Source: Parietaria judaica (Eukaryota; Streptophyta; Magnoliopsida; Rosales; Urticaceae). Taken from it: DNA of 64,000 nt. The notes under the pieces are model-generated. The model made no database searches. It had not been told where the DNA came from and was given only the letters and a program-made list of their open reading frames with translations. This document shows positions 19,441 to 31,059 of this stretch, piece after piece. The translations under genes were made by a program, and so were the position numbers. How positions within the stretch are numbered: position 1 is the first letter of the stretch; each line of letters starts with the position of its first letter. Where the stretch lies: positions 17,140,001 through 17,204,000 of the forward strand of contig OX940869.1 in NCBI GenBank assembly GCA_954871525.1. The letters are read 5' to 3'.

Positions 19441-22400
19441 TTTCCGATGGAAATACATGTTACACGATCATAGATAAGTACAAGTAGCCAGTTTTGTATA
19501 GGAAAGCCATGCATGTGGAAACTACTTTTCCAGTTTTGTCGGCATATGTACTGATTGGGGTCTGCGAAGACGACTTTACGTAGAGTATTTTTTATGAAAA
19601 AAATAAGGTAATCAGTAGAGTATGGGACCGGGACCGGGACCCGTTGTCACATATAGATGATGAAATTACAATTATTGCAGTATTGATGAGCCATGGAAAA
19701 GTATTCTTCCATTTTGTGGGCACTATACTGAGGTTGACGAGTCCGTTTCCTTTTTTTTTTATTTCATTTTTTTTTCCTTTGTCGCCATGTTGACATCAAG
19801 TGGCTCGTGTCTTTGCGAGTCCCAAAAAAGTCTTCATACCAATTTTTTTTTTGTTCCGGTGTAGAACGACTTGACTTAGGATATCACAGACTAAATAAAC
19901 AGTAAAAACCATGAAGAGGGTGTTGGAATTTGATCTAGCTCTGATACCATTTGTTGGAAATTGGATCTGGCTTTTATGCCAATATTCCTTAAAAAATAAC
20001 GAAATAGCTTTGATTGTAAATTCATTAAAAAATACGTTTAACGTCCCGTTCAAATTACCTCGAATATTTCGCTCTCATCAGTCCGTCCGGGTAACTTTTA
20101 AAATTAATTTTAAGTCGGAATAGTTACTCCGTAACAACATACTTACATCGAGTAACTTAGATAAAGCGATCGGATAAATAATTGGCAATTTAATTATCAC
20201 AATTAATTTCATAACAACATTATTAAATCTAATGTCTATGGAAAATAAATAAATACAATAAAAGAAATTTTGCATTTATTGACCCAATGCATAAGGCCGT
20301 ACCTCATTGACGACTTCCGTTTGCGCGTTCTGACTTTGGCAGAGCTCCGCCGGTGCTAGGGAAACTCCCGTGATCTTCCGGGATATTCTCCTGGAATCCT
20401 CGTACCGAAGCGTGGGCTTCGATGACAGGACTCTGACAAATATTTAACTGATGGTTCTTTTGAAGCTACCGGAGAAAAGATCTCACAAAGCCGAACCGGG
20501 GGGAGAGAGAAGAGTCAATTTTCGCATCCCCTAATAAGGGGTCACAAAATTTTGAGCTCTGAGGTGTGTATAAAAGTGTGGAATGAGCTCCCTATTTATA
20601 GAGTTCAGTTCCAACCATCTGTGAGAAATTCCCTCCAACCGGATCATCTGATTGGTCGAAAACCAATGGCTCAGATTAATCCTAGGAATTTTTTGAATTT
20701 TAAATGATAAAATAAATCTAATCCAACAGTCCAGATTAAATCTAGATTGATCCAATGAATTAGATTGACTGAGAGATTTTCTCAACCACCAAACTTGGTC
20801 ACTAAGTTTATATTATTTATCAAATTCGAAATTCCCTTTTAAATAAATAAAATATTAATTTCCAATCCAATGGTCAATATTAAATCTTAAACCAATCCAA
20901 TAGATTAAATTAATTTAAGGGTTTTTCTCACATACCTAAACAATAGGTACTTATGCTGCAAATATGCAAAACTTGCGTAACAGATTCACGCGTACAATTC
21001 TTGGCACGCACTCCCATGCAGCATCACTTTTCTTTCTATATAAATATTATTAATATATAAAAAAATATGTGAATCTGATTGTGTGTAAACAATCTTCACA
21101 TAATTTTGGTCACGTACAAACATTGCCTGCAACCTTTCATATATATTAATATATAATATAAATCTATTAATTATTAATTAATTATTAATAATCCGGAATA
21201 AATCCTATTAATAATTAAATCCAAATAATTAAATTATATTATAATTTCTGCTCTCTCATATCACACATTAAAATGTCGTGGGACAAACCCACCATTTTAT
21301 TTGTGACACGTGATTTAATTAATGCAACACGAAACTTTAGGTTAAACTCATTAAATCTATAAATCACAAACCGTCAGTCGGATTAACTCGGTTCCAAAAG
21401 ATAAATTGCACTGAATTAAATTTTCTACAACTTTCCAGTTGATGGCAAAATTCAATTCATTTATCTTTTGACAGTTAAATTTCCGGTACCAAACTTTGGT
21501 ACTTTTGCCGCGGTAAAACTATCCGAAATCTGACACAGACTTCAGTTTTATAAATCCTGTCAAATGATTAAACAAACGAATATATTTAATCACGTACGTA
21601 TCATCCGTTCCGGAGCTATCCTGGGGACCATGGACCCATATCACTTAAGCTCCAACGAACTGCTAGAAGTTCGTTAACCTCGGTGTAATTCCACTATAAA
21701 CCCGAGGCTGCACTCTTTAGTGATACAGTATATATTATTCCCTTTTATAGCAAGGTGTCCATTGATACAATCAAATTTGGGTTATTGATCTTTCACTTGA
21801 TGATCCACACATGAGCAGGCAGTATTACCGTATTGCCCCTCAATGCACTTTCATCCTTAACTCAGTCGGTAATATTGTGAGTGACCCACTTATGATTACG
21901 AGTCATAAGCTGGCCATGGGTCTTTCTCACTTCTCACCATCGACAATTAAGGGAATCATCTTGACTCTGAAGAGAGTTGTGTGATGCCCATATCTATGAT
22001 CAAGCTACCTTTACTACTGACTATCATGTTCCAAAAATAATAGTGTTGGGAACAGCGGTAATATTTCGTGTTCTTTAACGGTTAAATCAAAGAACAATCA
22101 AGCCAGCAGCTCAGACTCAAGATCACTCAGGACTTAGATCGAATATCCATTTGATCATCTACTAGTGACTCAACTCCAAGTTATCAGTGACGGTCTTATA
22201 TGATAACTTCCGGAGTTTAAGTCAGGTCCAGTCCAGTATGAAGACGCTTCACACTTAATGCACTTCTAGTGAGTGTGACACACACTTAATCCAGAATAGG
22301 ATTATATCACTTAGTCACATTAATGACCTTATCCGATTAATGAGCTCCCACCAGTTAATCAGGTCACAGACAATTTAAGTTCATTTATTATGATTATCAA

Positions 22401-23120
22401 TTCTTCCTCACATTGACTCGGGTGTGATGATAATAACATAATTGCATTCCATTATGAACTATGGATCAAACATTCTATTTTACTCTACCAGAAACTATAA
22501 TAAGATTAACATAATAAGTATCATCTTTATTCAACGACAAGTCATAATCTTTTACAAATGGGTTAAAACAACTTGTTTAAGGACACATGTCCAACAGAGG
22601 GTGAAAGTTTTTTTTTTTACTTTTATAACTGGTCTGAGTCCAACTATCAGTTACCGGCGCTTGTTTAAAAAATTGGTGTTATTTTAAAGAAAAATCTTTA
22701 ACCTATATTTCTTAAACCCGGTTTTGGAAACTTGGAACTAGAGAACCAGAACTGGTTTTCACATCCAGGGATTCGGAAATTCCTGGGCCTAGTTCCTAGT
22801 TTTATATTTTCAAATATAATCTAATTCACTATAATATATTGTTATGAACCCCGTAATACTCTGGGTAAGAACCTCTATTTTTTGAAATTACGATTTGTTT
22901 TGGTTTAAACCGGTATTTCTTTGTTTGAAACCGGCAATTTACCGGTCTTAGTTTCCAAAAATGGTATTTACATAACTGACACCGGGTCCGGTAGCTAATT
23001 TCATTTCAAGTTGTTGATGCAATTTTTATGGAACGTTAAGAGTGTCAGGAGAGTATAGTAGGAAATAAGACAAATATGAAACAAAGATGAACATAATATC
23101 TTTTACGTAATTCGGGCCGT
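19440..23120 (+). repeat. Left unit of a diverged local duplication (interrupted by LTR B)
   Basis: Segments 19500-19915 and 22602-23120 resemble, in order and orientation, segments 23340-23942 and 25800-26720. Shared landmarks include GTGTAGAACGACTTGACTTAG (19859 and 23909) and TTTAAACCGGTAT (22909 and 26285). LTR B at 19921-22596 is inserted in this unit only. No gene found inside. Confidence 0.6.
19921..22596 (-). mobile_element. Solo copia-type LTR, 2.7 kb (LTR B), TSD GAGGG
   Basis: Minus-oriented member of the same family as LTRs A, C, D and E: forward start TGTTGGAATTTG, forward end ACACATGTCCAACA at 22596. GAGGG occurs at 19916-19920 and 22597-22601, giving exact ends. The LTR 3' end (forward left end) carries an extra ~31-bp repeated unit containing the reverse complement of TGGTATCAGAGC, normally the primer-binding site found just outside an LTR. 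No internal element sequence is present. Confidence 0.88.
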
Positions 23121-23942
23121 TAACGAGGTGCCTAGTACTCCATAGGTAGGACAATAATGAAAAAAGATTAACACAATTTTTTTTACGTAGTTCGGACCAT
23201 TAATGAGGTGCCTAGTACTTCAGAGGAATTCCAATGATCGGAAAATGCATTTTTAAGTGTGGAAGGCATGATAAGAGGTCCCATGAAGAGAAATCGTAAT
23301 TAAAAGGGGTCTCTTAAGCTCGGATTTTTTTCTCCGAGCATTTGGAAACGACTTTTCCAGTTTTGTCGCCATATATAGTTATATACTGCTTGCTCAGTCA
23401 GAAAATATCTAAGAGAATAAGTAGTAGACTACTTTTCCAATATTGTCACTATTATTCTTTTGTAAGTGCTCGTCCCCAAAAGTCTCCATACCACTTGTTT
23501 ATAATGTTCCTTTGGTCCCACGGAAGACTACTCGACTTAAGAGTTGAAAAGTTTTTTTTTTTTGTAGCGTTATGGGATTATCGGTAATACTATCATTTTA
23601 AAGCCTATATTTTTATATATGAAGAAAATAATTTGGTAAATCAGTAACTAATATAACTAATCAGAAAATAATGTTCCTTTGGTCTCACGTGTTGACGATG
23701 AACCATGGAAAATAACAAATTTGGATCATTATTGATGATCTAAGGAAAAGTCTTATTCTATACTGAGAGTGACGAGAGCCGTATTGGAAATCCATTTAGT
23801 AGTAAATTACGTTTTCTAATACTCGCCATCGTCACATCAACTGCTCGTCTCTTTACGAGCCCAAAAAAAAAAAAGTCTTCATCCACTTTTTATTTTGTTT
23901 TGGTTCCGTGTAGAACGACTTGACTTAGTATATCATAGACTA

Positions 23943-25797
23943 TGAGTCTGTTTGGTGTTGCTTATGTTTAGGTGTTTTTACTTTTGTAAAAAATTTAAGT
24001 TAATTTTTATGTTTGGTACGTTAATATAAAAACACTTCGATGAAAAAATTCATTTTTACGTAGACAAGTTTTAAAAGCAAGTATTTGGTGCTTTTTCTCA
24101 AAGCCACTTTTATAAGATTCAGTTTTATTTCTTCACGCAATATTTATTTATCAATTCAACAATAATTTTTTTAGGATATGCGCCTTCTCTCATTTTTCTC
24201 CTCACATCTATCAACACTGATTCGCGAACAAAAATTAACTTCACAATTATCAATAAAGATCACCGGTAGGCAATAGCTTTCAAAGATCGCCATTTGTATT
24301 GTTTTAATAGAGGTTGATAAAAAAAATTCACTTAATAGTGGATTGATATCAAACATATTAATATTATTATTATTATTATTATTCTCATTCTCTGTTCATG
24401 TTCATACTTTTCAACTATTTTTGTGTTAAGTATATATTATGCGCCTGAAGCCTATATATTTATTACATACAGGGGCGGACCCAGGCACGTTTGGGGGTGG
24501 CGGACGTCACCCCCGGCTCGACCGGGTAAAAAAATCTTTGTGGTATAAACTGTAAATAAAATTTATTTCTTCTATATATTTTACTATGTTCCAAGATAGA
24601 ATCTGAAATAACTCTGGTTCAATGGACAAATGCTAGAGTATTATTTTCCTTCCCTATGCCAACCCCGAGATCGAGCTATGCCACTACCTTTTTGAACCCA
24701 CTATTTTCTTTTTTGATATAATTCAGCCTAGTATTTTTATTACAACTCATTTATCTATGGTTTATTAGTCACCCAGCCTCTATATTTTATTCACCACACT
24801 TTTGCATCACTATATTCTTTTTATTTTGATTAATCTTTTAAAAAAGTATAGTTAGTGAATTCTTTATTTATATATATAATTATGAATAAAGCAATATGAG
24901 AATGAATTCTTTTATTTGTATATATATATATATTTATGAATAAAGCAAATTAGTGGCTATTTAATTTGAAAAATATTAATAATATTTTTTATAAAGTAAT
25001 ATTAGTAAATAAATGGTACTTAATTTAAAAAATTATAATAACAAAATACTTAATTTGATAGTTGTTTTGCTCTTTACTTAATAAAAATCATTGTTGAATT
25101 TAAGAGTCTAAAGAAGATATTATTTTCGTTCCCTACCTCGTAAAAATACAACTATACATAATTTATTTTATCTGTGGTTCGTCACCCTTAACTCAGAATC
25201 CTGGGTCCGCCCCTGATTACATATATATATATATTGGTTTATAATTTAAATATCAATAACTAATATACCAGTGAATATTATATTAAATTTTATTGAGTTT
25301 ATTTCAATATGATTGATTTATAGAGGATGTGTTTTGGTTGCTGAAAGTTTAAATGGTTGCATAAAATATTATAATTAAAATTTAAGGAACTTTAGAGATG
25401 AAAATTTTAAGAGATTATGTTGCTGCAAGTTTGATGGAATAATATTTTTTATTCGTAAGTTTTCTTTTTTTCTTTCTTTCTAGAGAGATGATATTTTATT
25501 TCTTTTCTTTTCTTTATTGAACAATTATATTATTTAAATTATTTTTTCTAACTTTTTATATTAATATTGATATTTAGCTAATATTATTTATATCTATATT
25601 AGCATTTTTTTGACATTCAGAAGCTAATTAAATAAAACTGCTTACCAAACACTAAAGTGGAACTTAAAAAAAAATATTCTTTTTTATTTTTATTTTGATG
25701 AAGCAAACAGTGCGTTACTTTATCTAACATTACTTTTCTACAGCGTTTTTTTAAAAGCAATTATGAAAATAGCATAACAATGGCAAACTGGGACTAT
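23943..25797. mobile_element. Probable hAT-type element, 1.86 kb, TSD ATAGACTA
   Basis: Bounded by ATAGACTA at 23935-23942 and 25798-25805. The same position is uninterrupted in the paralogous unit near 19890-19920, which supports an insertion. Ends TGAGTCTGTTTGG and (reverse complement of the right end) ATAGTCCCAGTTTGCC are only loosely similar. No transposase frame. It holds a second nested hAT MITE at 24470-25215. Confidence 0.6.
24470..25215. mobile_element. hAT-type MITE, 746 bp, TSD ATTACATA (nested)
   Basis: Terminal inverted repeats CAGGGGCGGACCCAGG and CCTGGGTCCGCCCCTG, flanked by identical ATTACATA (24462-24469, 25216-25223). This is a textbook hAT signature. The interior is AT-rich without a coding frame. 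It sits inside the larger insertion 23943-25797, so it is younger than that insertion. Confidence 0.92.
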
Positions 25798-26720
25798 ATA
25801 GACTAAGGGTGAAACTGAAACTGAGAATCAAGAATTTAACATTGTTTGTCCATGTCTTGAGAAAACCAAGACAACATTTTTTTGTCCCGGTTCCCGGTCA
25901 TAAAACTAAATTTCTTTTTTCTTTTTCCTACTAAAAAAGGTCTAGGAAGTTACCGTGAAAAAATCGGGAACTGCGTAAAAAAAAAAAATCAGCACTAAGA
26001 CCCATGAACAGGGTGATTTTTTAAATAATTTTATAACTTATCTGACTATCATACTGACACTCATTTAAAAATCGGTGTTCCTTAACCTATATTTTTTTAG
26101 ACCCGGGTTTGGAAACTTTGAGCAAGAAAACTAGAATTTGGTTTTCACATATAGAGATCGGCGAATTCCGAGGCCTAGTCCTAGTTTTATATTTTTAGAT
26201 ATGATCTAATTTACTATAATATATTTATGAAGCACATAAAATCCCGGTAAGAACCAATACTTTTTAAATTACGATTCTTTTTCGATTTAAACCGGTATCT
26301 CTTGGTTTGAAATCGGCAATTTTACCTATCTTAGTTACCAAAAATGAGTTTTACAATACTGATACTAAGATTGGTAGTGAACTTCGTTTCCATTTCCAAA
26401 TTTTTTACCAATAGCCAGAAATCACGTGTATTGTGATTCCGTCTCAAATTTATTAATATAACCCTCACTTATGGCGGAGAAAACCGTGGTGACAAACGAT
26501 CAATGTGATTTACAATAATTAAACCAAGTATAACAGTTTAGGGTTAATAATTAATATAACCCTAAACCCCAAACGATCAATGGGGTTTCCATTTCCATGT
26601 CTTTGACATAATTTTTGTGGAACTTTAAGTGTGACAGTGTGCAATTCGACATTAATGAAACAAAGATAAACATACAAAATTTTAACGAGGTGCCTAATGT
26701 TTGTGACCTTCCTACGAGGG

Positions 26721-27160
26721 TCATGCACGCTAGATATGCGACCAACACAAGTAATTCGAAACTGAAAGTATAATTGTCAAAATTCCAACAAAAAGAAAAA
26801 ATGTCGAATGCCAATTAAACGAAAAAAAAGAAAGAAATATACTGAATTTTCAATTTAATCTTACGTGATTTTTTTTATATTTATTTTGAAAGTGAAAAAC
26901 TAATATTAAGTTCTGATAATAATAGTTAGAAATAACCTAACCGATGACTTGATTGTATATCCCTCTTTATGATTCCGTGTTCCATCCTTTAAATATTACT
27001 CAAGAGGCTACTAATGTCCCATGCAAAAAAGAAAACAAAAGACAGATAAAGACACATTAATATTGGTGTTCTAATACGTATACTCGGAGATATTTTATTT
27101 GTATGATTATGAGCTTCTTGCTATGTGTTTCTTGGATGCTAACCCAATTAGAATTCGTTC
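26721..27160. other. Intergenic sequence, no gene seen
   Basis: AT-rich, no credible open frame or repeat structure beyond the end of the duplicated unit. Confidence 0.3.
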
Positions 27161-27506
27161 ACTTTGTCATAACGGGCCTCCATATTTTATTTAAAAAAAA
27201 AAAACAATATTAGCTCTGGTTATAAGTGTAACATATCTATACAATATGTATGTGCGTGAAACAAAACTATATCATAAATAAATTGTCCTAGACTTTATAT
27301 CAGGAGCAAATAATTGGATCCACAATTACCAAAACTTTGTCATAACGGGCCTCCATATTTTATTTAAAAAAAAAAAACAATATTAGCTCTGGTTATAAGT
27401 GTAACATATCTATACAATATGTATGTGCGTGAAACAAAACTATATCATAAATAAATTGTCCTAGACTTTATATCAGGAGCAAATAATTGGATCCACAATT
27501 ACCAAA
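27161..27506 (+). repeat. Perfect 173-bp tandem duplication
   Basis: The block 27161-27333 is repeated at 27334-27506. Every landmark checked by eye is identical, including a run of twelve A residues. It lies about 90 bases beyond the 3' end of receptor kinase copy 2. Identity of a homopolymer suggests a very recent event or an assembly artefact. Confidence 0.9.
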
Positions 27507-27595
27507 AAAAAAAAAAAAAACTTATATGACATAAAAACAACGAGCCAAAATATTAGAACTTGTAGACTTGATAGGAAAACTAATATGACAATATT

Positions 27596-30250
27596 TCATC
27601 TCCCCTTTGGATCGTAGAGCTCCGAGAAGACTTTGACTGACTCGTTCATGGTTGACTCCTGCTCGCTGCTACTAATCTTGGTGACCCCAGTGCTTCTTCG
27701 CGTGTCGTTCCAGCTACACGTGAACGTCGCATCGCTGTCGTTCTTCACGAGTGGGACATCTTCGTCGTCATTGCGTCCACCACTGCCCAACAATGGCCCA
27801 CAAACCCTGTCGTTGTCCTCCGCGTTCTGCTGTAATTGCAACGCGAACTCCAGGGCCCACACCACGTCGCTCATCGACGGCCGCTCCGTCCCCACGTCCA
27901 GCATGCAGCTCACTGCGATCTCACCGTACTTCTTCAGGCACTCCGGCGCGATCTGTCCCGCCAGGTGCGTGTCCACGATCCGGTTTAGCGTACCGGCGGC
28001 CTGGCTGCTCTTTGCCCACTTGGCCAGGCTGATCTGTCGCCGCTCGGCGTTGCGGAGAACGGGCGGGCGGGCGCAGAGCACCTCGCAAAGTACGACGCCA
28101 AAGGAGTAGACGTCGGACTTCTCGGTGAGGTGCTGGAGGTTGTAGTACTCGGGGTCGAGGTACCCGAAGCTGCCCTTGACGACGGTCGTGACGTGCGCTT
28201 TGGAGACGCTGGTGGAGCCCGCTTTGGAGAGCCCGAAGTCCGAAACCTTAGCCTCCCACTTTTCGTCGAGCAGGATGTTGGTGGTCTTGACGTCGCGGTG
28301 GATGATGGTGTTCTTGGCGCCCGCGTGGAGGTAGTGCAGCCCACGGGCAGCGCCGATGCAGATCTCGAGGCGCGCCTTCCACGGCAGAGGCGGGTTTTCG
28401 GTCTTGTAGAGGTGGTCGCGGAGGGTGCCGCGGGACATGTACTCGTAAACGAGGATCATCTCGCCGTGGTCGTCGCAGAAGCCGATGAGCGAGACGAGGT
28501 GGCGGTGACGGAGGTGGGAGAGCATCTCGATCTCGGTTTTGAACTCGTGGGCACCCTGCGAGGACTCTGACTTCAGCCGCTTCACCGCAACGGAGGTGGC
28601 CCCACTGTCTATGTACCCTTTGTACACGTTGCCGAAGCCGCCCACGCCTATGACAAGGACATCGTCGAATCCGTTGGTGGCAGCTCTGATCTCTGCCAGC
28701 GTAAAGTAACGGCACAAGTCGGACGGCAGGGTGGTTGACGATCGGTTCTTGGTTGACTTGGTCGTCGCAAAGGAGTACGGGCCCCACCAGGTGGTTCCGT
28801 CGCTGGTCGAGTCCTTATCATTTTGTCGTTGCCGGACGATGAAAAAAGCCACGAGGGCGAGCACAATGACTATGGAAACAACAGCAGCAGCAATACCAAT
28901 GACCGTTTTTCGACTATTACCGTTGGTTATCTTGGGAAGTTGGTGACTGGGAGAGGCCGGAATCGGGTCTGGATTCCAACCAGCAAGGCTGTTCTTTACA
29001 TCGCTCAACTTGAAGATCTCAACTCCGTTCAAAATTGCATCACTGTAAACGGTGCTCCCATCGTCTCCGTGAGCTTGGAGAGTGACGGAGAGACTCGTTT
29101 TTCTCTCGCCTGATTTCCCGACTCGCACGACGTAATCTCTAAAGCACGGAGTGTACTTACCACCACAAAACTCGATCGCATCGGCGCTTTGCTCGGCCAA
29201 GTGGTCTTCTATGTATATATGAAATACCCGATCACCAGTTCTGTTTACCCCGGGCGAAATCTCGCAGAAATGCAGCCTCACCATGTAATTGAATCCAGAA
29301 TCAACCGGGTAACGCCATGTGAGGTTGTACTTCATGTTTGCCAGTCTATCCCTTCCCAAACTACGAGCCGTTTTGTAAACTGACTCCGGTGCAATGTACT
29401 GCGGAAACTCAGCCCTGAATCGGAGATCGATAGAGCCGTTGAGCAAAGGCAGAGCACTTGGCCCCACCATCACCAGGTATGTTACCTCTGTTTGAATGTC
29501 GTCCCAACTGCGGAAGAAACCGGTGTCTTCTGTCGGAGACACGAAACTCCCGCCAATATTTACTCGGTGCATGGTCTCCACAGCCGTGTCGTTACTCCAC
29601 TGAAACAACATGCTCCGCCCCAGAAACTGAATGCCGTTTTCCCCTAAACCTGCTGAGTAGAACAAGTCGGGCGGTATCGACACGACTTCTATTCCGCTGA
29701 CGAAAGCATATGCCTCCGGGAACGAAGAAGCCGGGATGAACGTGATGTTGAGGCTGGCATCTTCGACTCCCACTGTTATGCAGAATTCTTTGACGATGTC
29801 GTTTCCGCTGGAATTATCAGCAACTAGCGAAGTACTGAAGTTGCTGAGCAAGGTGTATTTCCCGGCTTCGACGGAGAAGAAGGCCTTTGAGCGGTCGAAA
29901 TTCTCGTATTCCGACGCGAAGAAGTGAAGCCGGACGAACTTCGGGCCCGGGATTACCGGTATTCGGTATCTGATCTCGGAGCGCGAGAGCCGTGCTGAGC
30001 CATACGGGACGGGATCAGAGCCATTCAATTGATCTCGAGCCGGTAAAGTGATAGATGCGCCTTCGGATGAGAGAAAGAACTTGGAACTTACATCTCCGTC
30101 CCAGCTGCGATTGCTGAGGGATGTTTTCTTTCCGGCAACACCGCCGCAATCGAGGGCTATGTTCTCCTTGACCGGGTACGGAAGAGGCTGCCCATCTGCG
30201 ACACCGACGGCGAGTAAGAGAACGACGTAGAAGGGGACCAGGACACTCAT
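27596..30250 (-). CDS. FERONIA-like receptor kinase, copy 2 (CrRLK1L)
   Basis: Intronless, 884 residues from the ATG at 30250. An in-frame ATG 78 bases further upstream (30328) would add 26 residues and bury the signal peptide, so the downstream start is preferred. Order: signal peptide about 1-19; malectin-like ectodomain about 25-415, rich in N-glycosylation sequons; transmembrane about 449-472; kinase about 520-800 with intact glycine loop GVGGFG 535-540, Lys557, HRD 651-653, DFG from 671. The tail ends VFSELYDPKGR, as in canonical FERONIA proteins. Family role: plasma-membrane RALF receptor and wall-integrity sensor. Nothing suggests inactivation, so this is the better candidate for the functional copy. 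Copy 1 lies about 21 kb away in the same orientation. A WWGPYSF insert in the juxtamembrane (about 488-494) is absent from copy 1. Confidence 0.95.
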   Translation of the reverse strand: MSVLVPFYVVLLLAVGVADGQPLPYPVKENIALDCGGVAGKKTSLSNRSWDGDVSSKFFLSSEGASITLPARDQLNGSDPVPYGSARLSRSEIRYRIPVIPGPKFVRLHFFASEYENFDRSKAFFSVEAGKYTLLSNFSTSLVADNSSGNDIVKEFCITVGVEDASLNITFIPASSFPEAYAFVSGIEVVSIPPDLFYSAGLGENGIQFLGRSMLFQWSNDTAVETMHRVNIGGSFVSPTEDTGFFRSWDDIQTEVTYLVMVGPSALPLLNGSIDLRFRAEFPQYIAPESVYKTARSLGRDRLANMKYNLTWRYPVDSGFNYMVRLHFCEISPGVNRTGDRVFHIYIEDHLAEQSADAIEFCGGKYTPCFRDYVVRVGKSGERKTSLSVTLQAHGDDGSTVYSDAILNGVEIFKLSDVKNSLAGWNPDPIPASPSHQLPKITNGNSRKTVIGIAAAVVSIVIVLALVAFFIVRQRQNDKDSTSDGTTWWGPYSFATTKSTKNRSSTTLPSDLCRYFTLAEIRAATNGFDDVLVIGVGGFGNVYKGYIDSGATSVAVKRLKSESSQGAHEFKTEIEMLSHLRHRHLVSLIGFCDDHGEMILVYEYMSRGTLRDHLYKTENPPLPWKARLEICIGAARGLHYLHAGAKNTIIHRDVKTTNILLDEKWEAKVSDFGLSKAGSTSVSKAHVTTVVKGSFGYLDPEYYNLQHLTEKSDVYSFGVVLCEVLCARPPVLRNAERRQISLAKWAKSSQAAGTLNRIVDTHLAGQIAPECLKKYGEIAVSCMLDVGTERPSMSDVVWALEFALQLQQNAEDNDRVCGPLLGSGGRNDDEDVPLVKNDSDATFTCSWNDTRRSTGVTKISSSEQESTMNESVKVFSELYDPKGR

Positions 30251-30531
30251 GGATGGGTCTTTGAAGAAACGGTTGTTTTTGGAGCTGGTCTTCTTTAAGT
30301 AAGGATCATGGAAGAGAGACAAAGACAATTAGTCTTAGCGCGGATATGAATTTTCTATCATCTTTCCTCGCCGCACACTATATGAATTATGAAGTACGAA
30401 AGGATAATTTAATTAAAGTATATTTATCGTAATTGGCTGTGAAATTTTCATCATTTTTTAAGACTATTCAATATACTTAAGTATGTTTAACTCCTTGTAA
30501 ACATTACAATCCGAGTCTATATAATTTTTTT

Positions 30532-30987
30532 GGGCTCTATAGCCATATAGCCAAACTAGAAAAACTATTTTGCAAAATAGCCAACCTTTTGATTAATATT
30601 GCCAAATAGCCAATCAACCACATTAATAAATCACGAAAGATCGTATTACCCTTGTATTAACGTGTATTAACTATATTAACGTGTATTAACTAAGTTAATT
30701 TATTTAAAAATAAATTAATTTTTTGTTAAAATTTTAATCACGATTTTTTATTTTTAAACAAATTGACTCAGTTAATACACGTTAATATAGATTTTTTTTA
30801 AACACAAGTAAATGTTCTTATTTTTAAGAAAAATTAACTTTGTTAATACACGTTAATATGTTAAAAGGGTATTATAGGTATAAAATATGTTATTAAATAG
30901 CCACCTCATCAATTTGGCTATTTTGCAAAGAAAAAAGAAAGGTTGGCTATTTGGCTATCAAACGTTTCAATTTGGCTATTAAGAGTC
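30532..30987. mobile_element. Probable MITE with TAGCCAAA-type inverted ends
   Basis: About 455 bases starting GGGCTCTATAGCCATATAGCC and ending GGCTATTTGGCTATC...TTTGGCTATTAAGAGTC, so the ends are imperfect inverted repeats. Internally GTGTATTAACTTAGTTAA and its complement also repeat. No clear target duplication and no coding frame. It lies in the upstream region of receptor kinase copy 2 (about 280 bases from its start codon). Confidence 0.6.
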
Positions 30988-31059
30988 ATTTCTCATTTTT
31001 TTTATAATATGGTAACACTATGTTCTAGTGATTTTATCGTGCTCTAAATCTGCTAACTT

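Larger units (their letters stand above)
23340..26720 (+). repeat. Right unit of the diverged local duplication
   Basis: Counterpart of 19440-23120. It is interrupted by a separate insertion at 23943-25797 flanked by ATAGACTA. By eye the two units are clearly related but well diverged, with many small indels, so the duplication is old compared with the insertions it contains. Confidence 0.55.

Noticed and set aside
24470..25215. Possible non-coding RNA gene from the strong terminal hairpin
   Set aside because: The inverted ends with an 8-bp target duplication are fully explained by a hAT MITE.
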